Origin: a bacterium
GTDB taxonomy: Bacteria > Patescibacteriota > JABMPQ01 > JAQVVF01
DNA length: 5,104 nt
Assembly (NCBI GenBank): GCA_030611905.1
Contig: JAUWOX010000082.1
Location: 1-5,104 of the forward strand
Reading direction: 5' to 3'
Positions 1-4,116 of the stretch are shown piece after piece. Under the pieces are notes generated by a model. It ran no database searches and was not told the origin of the DNA. It saw nothing but the letters and a program-made list of their open reading frames with translations. Every line of letters begins with the position of its first letter. Within the stretch, counting starts at the first letter, position 1. The position numbers and the translations under genes are program-made.

Positions 1-660
1 CACTTCGACCTTGTCTGCAGCAAGGATCTTCATGTGCATAGCCTGATCGGCAAAGTTTAACCAACTCTTGTCTTCTCGATCTATTTCTAAGTGCTCCATC
101 ATCCTCTGCCAAGTTTGATCATCAATTTCAAATTCATCAAACCTATCGGGCTGAATGATTTTCACACGCATAGCATACCGAGCGAAATCATACCACCTTT
201 CCTTCCGATGCATTTCTAAATCCTCCTTTATTTCCTGCCAAGCTTGATCATCAATTTCTAATTCAGCAAATCTATCAGGCCGAAGGATCTTCATACGCAT
301 AGCTAGACTAACAAAATCCCGCGTAGAACCACCCCTCCGCCGCACTCCTAAAATCTGCTTCATTCCCTCCCACCAAGCCTGATCGTCAATTTTTAATTCC
401 GCAAACTTATCAGGCTGAAGGATCTTCATACGCATGGCATGTTCTGCAATATATTGCCAATCATTATGCTGGCAAGCATTTTCTAGTATATTCTTCATTT
501 CCTGCCAAGCCTGATCATCAATATTTAATTTAGCAGATTCATCAGGCTGAAGAATTTTCATATCCGCAGCCAAATAATCAAATTTCCACCAATCATTCCA
601 TGCTCGAAGTACATCTAGGTTTCGCCTCATTCCCCGCCAATCATCTTCAGTAATCTCTGT
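1..660 (-). repeat. Five tandem in-frame repeats of about 132 bp
   Basis: The repeats encode the 44-residue units of the protein. Unit boundaries are 660-529, 528-397, 396-262, 261-133 and 132-1 (132, 132, 135, 129 and 132 bp). The most conserved positions are the IDDQAW box that opens the unit and the AMRMKIL-QPD box that closes it. Unit 1 is the most diverged (ITEDDW, LAADMKILQPD). Unit 3 carries one extra residue and a divergent RRRGGST middle. Unit 5 ends in LAAD rather than LQPD. The DNA is less alike than the protein, so the repeats are old rather than freshly duplicated. The array seems to continue past the left edge, because unit 5 is full length and the frame remains open. Confidence 0.88.
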
Positions 661-771
661 TTCTGGGTCAAATTTAAGCTCGGGTTTTACTTTTTCTTGT
701 TCCAAACTCAAATCCTGAAGCTTGAGATCTTCGTCAAGTGATTTTTTTTCAAAATGTTTTCTAATTCCCAT
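1..771 (-). CDS. Tandem alpha-helical repeat protein, C-terminus beyond the left edge
   Basis: I do not recognise a named family. The frame opens at an ATG at 771 and stays open for 257 codons to the window edge, so the C-terminus is missing. Residues 1-37 are a charged leader containing RKHFEKK and many Glu/Lys. Residues 38-257 are five copies of a unit of 43-45 residues with consensus (L)xIDDQAWQEMKxxLE...WxxFAxxAMRMKILQPDRFAE. Each unit has the look of two amphipathic helices, one around DDQAWQEM and one around FAxxAMRMKIL, joined by a QPDRF turn, as in an alpha-alpha solenoid. I see no signal peptide or membrane segment, so a cytoplasmic binding or scaffold role is possible but unproven. 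The start at 771 has no Shine-Dalgarno sequence. The same frame continues upstream through a TAA at 799-801 to an earlier ATG at 861, which lies one base after the carboxypeptidase stop. The original start may therefore have been 861, and this would then be a broken or reinitiating gene. TPR/Sel1-like folds are the nearest structural analogy, but their signatures are not seen. Confidence 0.8.
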   Translation of the reverse strand, partial: MGIRKHFEKKSLDEDLKLQDLSLEQEKVKPELKFDPETEITEDDWRGMRRNLDVLRAWNDWWKFDYLAADMKILQPDESAKLNIDDQAWQEMKNILENACQHNDWQYIAEHAMRMKILQPDKFAELKIDDQAWWEGMKQILGVRRRGGSTRDFVSLAMRMKILRPDRFAELEIDDQAWQEIKEDLEMHRKERWYDFARYAMRVKIIQPDRFDEFEIDDQTWQRMMEHLEIDREDKSWLNFADQAMHMKILAADKVEV

Positions 772-861
772 AAAGTTATCATCGAAATAATATTCGTATT
801 ATTTGTGGCCGTCAGGCATTCGTGCATATTCGCGATATACTAAATGTTTTCTTATTCCCAT
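752..861 (-). repeat. Direct repeat of the start-codon region, 90 bp apart and in frame
   Basis: The 20 bases beginning at the ATG at 861 and those beginning at the ATG at 771 are ATGGGAATWAGAAAACATTT, differing only at the ninth base (A in the first copy, T in the second). Both encode MGIRKH followed by Leu or Phe. The two copies are exactly 30 codons apart, so they share one frame. Similarity stops right after the 20 bases. The range given spans both copies (861-842 and 771-752) and the DNA between them. Confidence 0.85.
799..861 (-). pseudogene. Interrupted 5' end of the repeat-protein gene, or 20-codon leader peptide
   Basis: An ATG at 861 follows the carboxypeptidase stop as TGA-A-ATG, the arrangement expected for translational coupling. 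It encodes 20 residues (MGIRKHLVYREYARM, then PDGHK) before a TAA at 799-801. The frame is the same as that of the repeat protein. Codons 798-772 between this TAA and the next ATG read YEYYFDDNF with no other stop. This aromatic and acidic composition looks like coding sequence rather than a spacer. The simplest reading is that the repeat-protein gene once began here and now carries a nonsense codon. A translated leader peptide or a sequencing or assembly error would look the same. Confidence 0.5.
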
Positions 862-862
862 T

Positions 863-1732
863 TCAAAAACTATAATTATTATACGTCCAATCTATCAAAG
901 CCTTTGTATCTTGAAATTGATTTCCATTCAAATCAGATCCCAAAACAACAACAATAATTTCATTTCCCTTCTTATCCTCGGACCAAGAAGCCAAACAAAA
1001 ACCAGCATTTTCAGTATACCCAGTTTTCCCGCCTTTTATCTTTGGATAATCAAACCTCAATAATCGATTAGTATTAACAATATGATGAATATGATCCGCA
1101 TTCAAGGCATGAGCATCAAACTCTTTGACCTGCACTGCTTCTTTAATAGTTTTATTGCTTATAGCATAATCCAATAATTTTACTAAGTCCCCCGCATTTG
1201 AATAATGATCTTTGGCATCCAAACCAGTCACTCCGCTAAAATGCGTACCATCAAGACCAATTTCTCTCGCCTTCTCGTTCATCTTGTTTATAAAATCCTT
1301 CTTGCCTAAAGAAATCGCTAAACTCTCAGCCGCATCATTACCCGATCCAATTAAGGCCCCCCATAATAAATCTTTATAAGTAATCTCCTCTCCATGCAAT
1401 AAATCAATATCTGCCCCTTCAAGCAAAGTCGCCTCAACCGGTACTAAAAATTTTGCGCTCAATTTTTTGTCAAAATTATCCAAAAAAACAATGGCTGTCA
1501 TTAGTTTTGTCAAACTAGCCATTGATACTTGTTCATTACTATTTTTTTCGAATAACACTTTTTGGCTTTTCCGATCAACGACTATTGCTGATTTCGCTGT
1601 AATTTTCATCCCCATGCTATTAGAAACTTTTTCAGGACCAGCAGTATCGCCTTTTTTAAAATCCAAATCACCTCCAAAACTTGGAGACAACTGTGCCGCC
1701 AACAATGCAATTAATATTAGAATTTTACTCAT
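863..1732 (-). CDS. D-alanyl-D-alanine carboxypeptidase, peptidase S11 family
   Basis: This 289-residue protein is a low-molecular-weight penicillin-binding protein that removes the terminal D-Ala from peptidoglycan stem peptides outside the membrane. All three serine-acylase motifs are present: SLTK with the nucleophile Ser73 and Lys76, SGN at 130-132, and KTG at 236-238 within KGGKTGYTENAG. Residues 1-20 look like a signal peptide, with a short basic start, the hydrophobic stretch ILILIALLAA and a small-residue end before GDLDF. The family core is complete and ends at the usual DWTYNNY helix. The C-terminal beta domain and amphipathic anchor of E. coli PBP5 are absent, so the mature enzyme may be soluble, or held by an uncleaved signal. 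The start at 1732 fits the signal peptide. The gene lies 30 bp after the glutaredoxin gene with no clear promoter between, so the two are probably cotranscribed. Its stop nearly abuts the next frame, which begins at 861. Confidence 0.95.
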   Translation of the reverse strand: MSKILILIALLAAQLSPSFGGDLDFKKGDTAGPEKVSNSMGMKITAKSAIVVDRKSQKVLFEKNSNEQVSMASLTKLMTAIVFLDNFDKKLSAKFLVPVEATLLEGADIDLLHGEEITYKDLLWGALIGSGNDAAESLAISLGKKDFINKMNEKAREIGLDGTHFSGVTGLDAKDHYSNAGDLVKLLDYAISNKTIKEAVQVKEFDAHALNADHIHHIVNTNRLLRFDYPKIKGGKTGYTENAGFCLASWSEDKKGNEIIVVVLGSDLNGNQFQDTKALIDWTYNNYSF

Positions 1733-1734
1733 AC

Positions 1735-1770
1735 AAACTAGTTACTAGTTATCCATTACTCGTTACTTTT
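1735..1770 (-). repeat. Short stop-rich AGTAAC-type repeat between genes
   Basis: On the minus strand the spacer before the carboxypeptidase reads as imperfect copies of a 7-8 base word: AGTAACG, AGTAATGG, ATAACT, AGTAACT, AGT. It begins inside the last codons of the glutaredoxin gene and runs almost to the next ATG. It contains an odd-centred perfect inverted repeat, AACTAGT-T-ACTAGTT on the plus strand at 1736-1750. TAA and TAG triplets recur along it. Confidence 0.55.
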
Positions 1771-1999
1771 TCAACAACTCCTCCAGTTTAGCTTTGTCAA
1801 ATCCAACAACGAATTCCTCATCAACTTCAATTACTGGCACTCCCATTTGCTCGGTCTTTTCAACCATTCGTTTTCTTCCTTCTTCATTATCACCTACATC
1901 AATTTCTTCATACTCTACTCCCTTGTCATCGAAATACTCTTTTACTTGAACACAATAAGAACAAGTCTTGGTACTATAAACTTTTACTTTTTTTGTCAT
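1763..1999 (-). CDS. Glutaredoxin-like / NrdH-type redoxin
   Basis: This 78-residue protein is a minimal thioredoxin-fold thiol-disulfide carrier of the cytoplasm. The redox-active pair is Cys13-Ser-Tyr-Cys16 at the start of the first helix, after the strand KVKVYST. The cis-proline loop is GVPVIEVD (Pro55), and a VVGFDKAKLEELL C-terminal helix follows, as is usual in this family. Length and motif order match glutaredoxin/NrdH-family small redoxins. The CSYC active site does not by itself separate glutaredoxin, which uses glutathione, from NrdH, which is reduced by thioredoxin reductase. No ribonucleotide reductase gene is in view. The ATG at 1999 is preceded by an A/T-rich leader without a Shine-Dalgarno motif and by a good promoter about 40 bases upstream. 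It is the first gene of the unit that continues into the carboxypeptidase. Confidence 0.93.
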   Translation of the reverse strand: MTKKVKVYSTKTCSYCVQVKEYFDDKGVEYEEIDVGDNEEGRKRMVEKTEQMGVPVIEVDEEFVVGFDKAKLEELLKK

Positions 2000-2036
2000 T
2001 TGTTTTGAAAATTATTTAATAATACGATTTAAACTT

Positions 2037-2065
2037 ATTTTATCATAATAAAAAATCAATCTCAA
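2037..2065 (-). promoter_or_regulatory. Sigma-70-like promoter for glutaredoxin-carboxypeptidase unit
   Basis: The -35 is TTGAGA (2065-2060). A 17-base spacer separates it from the -10 TAAAAT (2042-2037), which is preceded by TGA to give an extended -10. Transcription would start near 2030, giving a leader of about 30 bases before the ATG at 1999. The match is good, but AT-rich DNA produces such matches by chance. Confidence 0.6.
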
Positions 2066-2070
2066 TACTT

Positions 2071-2141
2071 ATACACCGTATTTACCAGCCGAGCTTTAAC
2101 ATAGGCAAAGTCTGAACGACAGCGAAGAAGCAAGCGGATAA
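2071..2141. other. Intergenic stretch, more GC-rich than its surroundings, unknown nature
   Basis: This segment between the TIM-barrel stop and the glutaredoxin promoter is visibly richer in G and C than the AT-rich DNA on either side. It has no strong hairpin followed by a T-run, so it is not an obvious intrinsic terminator. On the minus strand one frame is open across it (…RSDFAYVKARLVNTVYKY, then TGA at its upstream-promoter side), but there is no good start, and it looks like a chance or relic frame. It could be a copy of a dispersed intergenic element or the remnant of a lost gene. Confidence 0.3.
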
Positions 2142-3215
2142 TCAAATCATCTTTCTTATTAACTCTAAACTTTCTTTATGATCAACTACACTAGCTCCTT
2201 TATGCACCTTGATTAATTTGAAAACCCTTTCTGGTATAAACTCACAAGTCATATATCCATAATTCTTAACTTGTGATTTATTTATCAATATTTTAATCAT
2301 TTGCAAAACAGACTCATCCGCCTTATTCAAAGGCATATGCTCGTCTAAATAATTACAATTCTCACTTTCACAAACCCATTTAAAAAATTTCTTTTTCCAA
2401 GCTTGAATATCCTTGCCAAAATTCAAATGGCAGGAATTATAATGTAAATGAAAATGGGCAACATTATCAGCTAACGTTTCAATGAATTCTTTAAAGTGCT
2501 CCATCTCTTCTATGTTTCTCTTATTTCTAAAACTCTTGTCAAATACCAAAGTATTCAAATGCCCCACATCAAAACAAATCTTCAAGCATTCATGCTGTAT
2601 TTTATTAAAAATATAGACAAAATCATCAACATAGCACCCCAAAACATTTTTATCGAGATCCCAATTAACATTTTCTAGAGTAATAATCACTCCTTTTTGC
2701 TTGGCATAATCTAAGCAAAATTCAAGATTACAAACAATATTATTCAAAGCTTCTTCTCTATTTCCATTCTCCGCAGTCCCCGGATGAAGAACCAAAATGG
2801 TTTTATCATCCTTTTTTAAAATACTAGCCACATCAATTTGCGATTGCAAGGCTTTTTTTACATATTTATCGCTAGAAGCCAAATTAAAATACAATCCATG
2901 ATATCTTTTTGGGAGAGAACCAAAACAACCATGAAAAGTATAAAATGGATAATTACTATTTTTATACTCCAATAATTTTTTCTCCTTTATATTCCACTTC
3001 TCATCAAAAAAACCAATCCCTGGATAATTCAATTCTATTCCATCATACATACCCTCCTTCCAAAAACTACTATCCAACTCATTCAAACTGTCATTCCGCC
3101 TTCTTAAAAATTTTAAAAAACCAACCTTGCGCGACAAAGCTTCACGAACCACATAAAATGGATTGGGAGCAATCATCACACTATCAACTAAAATTTTACC
3201 TTTTTTCTCTTCCAT
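2142..3215 (-). CDS. Xylose isomerase-like TIM-barrel protein (AP endonuclease family 2), endonuclease IV-type metal ligands
   Basis: This 357-residue protein has the strand-end motifs of the xylose isomerase/endonuclease IV superfamily in order: YDGIELNYP (57-65), FHGCFG (94-99), LVLHPGT (141-147), ITLENVNW (178-185), ICFDVGHLN (213-221), HFHLHYN (254-260), LDEHMPLN (290-297) and YMTCEF (321-326). Mapped on endonuclease IV, counterparts of all nine metal ligands are visible: His95, His144, Glu181, Asp216, His219, His256, Asp291, His293 and Glu326. The DEHMPLN box parallels the DRHxxIG box of that enzyme. The protein is longer than the usual roughly 280 residues, with an extended N-terminus and an insertion (about 261-289) between His256 and the Asp291 box. 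It could be an abasic-site nuclease or a metal-dependent sugar isomerase/epimerase. Its start overlaps the end of the DUF167 gene by 20 bases in another frame, which implies coupled translation. No signal peptide is seen, so it is probably cytoplasmic. Confidence 0.85.
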   Translation of the reverse strand: MEEKKGKILVDSVMIAPNPFYVVREALSRKVGFLKFLRRRNDSLNELDSSFWKEGMYDGIELNYPGIGFFDEKWNIKEKKLLEYKNSNYPFYTFHGCFGSLPKRYHGLYFNLASSDKYVKKALQSQIDVASILKKDDKTILVLHPGTAENGNREEALNNIVCNLEFCLDYAKQKGVIITLENVNWDLDKNVLGCYVDDFVYIFNKIQHECLKICFDVGHLNTLVFDKSFRNKRNIEEMEHFKEFIETLADNVAHFHLHYNSCHLNFGKDIQAWKKKFFKWVCESENCNYLDEHMPLNKADESVLQMIKILINKSQVKNYGYMTCEFIPERVFKLIKVHKGASVVDHKESLELIRKMI

Positions 3216-3429
3216 TTATTTCAATAATTTTATTTCTTTGCTTAAATCCTCTCACGATTCTAATCTTATCTCTTGTAACGCCAAAATATAAAGACAATAG
3301 CCACACTACTGCCCGATTGGCCTGACCCATTACCGGCTTTTCCTTAACCCTTAACTCAAAACTATCCTCGGATTTTTTTATGACTTTATCCTCTTTTTCT
3401 CCAGGATAAACCTTTACTTTAATCAACAT
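3196..3429 (-). CDS. DUF167 / UPF0235 (YggU-like) small protein
   Basis: This 77-residue protein has the family layout: a first strand LIKVKVYPGEKEDKV, then FELRVKEKPVMGQANRAVVWLLSLYFGV (about 24-51) with the characteristic PVxGxAN turn into a helix, then DKIRIVRGFKQRNKIIEI matching the usual I.I..G..SR.K.. ending. The molecular function of the family is not established; it is a small alpha/beta cytoplasmic protein. Length is slightly under typical bacterial members (about 95-100). The ATG at 3429 is the only sensible start and lies just after an extended -10 promoter, so its leader is short and has no well-placed Shine-Dalgarno motif. The stop lies 20 bases inside the following TIM-barrel gene. 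Confidence 0.9.
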   Translation of the reverse strand: MLIKVKVYPGEKEDKVIKKSEDSFELRVKEKPVMGQANRAVVWLLSLYFGVTRDKIRIVRGFKQRNKIIEINGREKR

Positions 3430-3450
3430 AATAATACTTTATACTACTCC

Positions 3451-3459
3451 ATTATAACA
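3451..3459 (-). promoter_or_regulatory. Extended -10 promoter for the DUF167/TIM-barrel operon
   Basis: The minus strand reads TGTTATAAT, a perfect TGn plus TATAAT extended -10. It lies between the terminator of the upstream gene and the DUF167 start. The matching -35 position falls in the terminator's T-run and has no consensus hexamer, which is tolerable for extended -10 promoters. Transcription would start near 3444, leaving a leader of about 15 bases. Confidence 0.6.
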
Positions 3460-3473
3460 AAAAATTCAACAAT

Positions 3474-3495
3474 AAAAAACCGAGACTAACCTCGG
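3474..3495 (-). terminator. Intrinsic terminator after the arginine-rich gene
   Basis: On the minus strand CCGAG-GTTAGT-CTCGG forms a 5-bp stem with a 6-base loop, followed at once by six T residues. The gene's TAG stop codon (3488-3486) lies in the loop, so the hairpin arms encode the last residues. The stem is short but four of its five pairs are G-C. Position and T-run support a real rho-independent terminator that separates this gene from the next operon. Confidence 0.75.
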
Positions 3496-4043
3496 CTATG
3501 TACAACTCTTAATCTTTCTCTCGAAGCAGGCAATTCAGTCAAAACAATCAATGATTTAGAAACCAATTGTACATCACTATCCGACAACCTACCCGCCTGA
3601 TAATCATGAGTCGTCTCTAACGTCAAATGATTTCCTGCCAGCTCCCACTTAACCACTACATATTCAAGATCAGAAAACCTATACACAATAGAATCCTCAC
3701 CAACAAAACCACGTATCAAATCCCTCCGCATTCCTACCACATTCGAAACAGAATAACGACTACACTGATATTTATGCCGGCGCATGACATCTTGACCTAT
3801 CCATTCCAACACCGGCTGTCGTCCAAAATCGTGATCTCCAATATTTCCTAACACTTCGGTCAATATATATCTATTTTGCCAATAAACAATCAAATAATAA
3901 CCCCTGTCAAAAATAACAGGAAAAAAATGCAAATCCGGTTGAGAGGAATCATAGCCAATATGTCTAACAAGATCTCTCGGCAATCTGGCTGGATCAATCT
4001 CTTCCAAAAATATGAGATATCGTAAATCCTGCAATTTGCTCAT
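3486..4043 (-). CDS. Hypothetical arginine-rich protein, 185 residues
   Basis: I do not recognise this protein. I chose the ATG at 4043 (MSKLQDLRYL) over a TTG at 4073 in the same frame. The ATG has a G-rich GGGGGGTG ribosome binding site about 5 bases upstream, and the promoter places transcription start only about 8 bases before the TTG. The sequence looks like a mixed alpha/beta cytoplasmic protein. It has hydrophobic strand-like segments such as FPVIFDRGYYLIVYW (41-55) and a later YVVVKWELAG, with no signal peptide or long membrane helix. By my count it has 19 Arg and only 4 Lys, whereas the neighbouring proteins are rich in Lys; this suggests a different origin or a nucleic-acid-facing role. 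It sits alone between its own promoter and terminator, in no operon. No catalytic motif is evident, and its single Cys (about residue 94, in YQCSRY) gives no metal site. Confidence 0.8.
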   Translation of the reverse strand: MSKLQDLRYLIFLEEIDPARLPRDLVRHIGYDSSQPDLHFFPVIFDRGYYLIVYWQNRYILTEVLGNIGDHDFGRQPVLEWIGQDVMRRHKYQCSRYSVSNVVGMRRDLIRGFVGEDSIVYRFSDLEYVVVKWELAGNHLTLETTHDYQAGRLSDSDVQLVSKSLIVLTELPASRERLRVVHSRG

Positions 4044-4060
4044 TTCACACCCCCCATGCT
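4044..4060 (-). promoter_or_regulatory. G-rich ribosome binding site deciding the start at 4043
   Basis: The minus strand reads AGCATGGGGGGTGTGAA directly before ATG. The GGGGGGTG run can pair partly with the anti-Shine-Dalgarno of 16S rRNA at a normal distance. It is the only clear Shine-Dalgarno-like element before any start in this window and supports 4043 over the upstream TTG at 4073. Confidence 0.55.
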
Positions 4061-4062
4061 TA

Positions 4063-4076
4063 TCTTTGTTCAAAGA
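4063..4076. promoter_or_regulatory. 14-bp inverted repeat in the leader, possible operator
   Basis: The plus strand reads TCTTTG-TT-CAAAGA, with perfect 6-bp arms and a 2-base centre. It lies just downstream of the predicted transcription start of the arginine-rich gene, where a repressor site would be effective. No known regulator is recognised, and a chance palindrome is possible. Confidence 0.3.
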
Positions 4077-4087
4077 ACGATCACTAC

Positions 4088-4116
4088 AATTTATAATGCT
4101 TCAAATTATTTGTCAA
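4088..4116 (-). promoter_or_regulatory. Sigma-70-like promoter for the arginine-rich gene
   Basis: A perfect -35 hexamer TTGACA (4116-4111) begins immediately after the glycosidase TAG stop. A 17-base spacer leads to TAAATT (4093-4088); the overlapping TATAAA with a 15-base spacer is an alternative -10. Start of transcription is expected near 4081, giving a leader of about 38 bases before the ATG at 4043. Confidence 0.6.

Noticed and set aside
1..660. CRISPR array suggested by regular spacing of similar DNA
   Set aside because: The period is about 132 bp, the units are continuous coding repeats with conservation at the protein level, and there are no short identical repeats with unique spacers.
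803..1063. Plus-strand open frame of 86 codons
   Set aside because: It lies antisense to the carboxypeptidase 3' end, is of low-complexity Ile/Ser/Asn composition and shows no family motif.
2909..3325. Plus-strand open frame of 138 codons
   Set aside because: It is antisense to the TIM-barrel and DUF167 genes, both of which have clear family motifs; its composition is that of an AT-rich shadow frame.
4044..4073. TTG at 4073 as the start of the arginine-rich protein
   Set aside because: It lies about 8 bases from the predicted transcription start with no ribosome binding site, while the in-frame ATG at 4043 has a G-rich site.
4069..4079. LexA-type box (GTTC-N3-GAAC on the minus strand)
   Set aside because: The half-sites are in the opposite orientation to the GAAC-N4-GTTC box of Gram-positive LexA, and no SOS gene is near.
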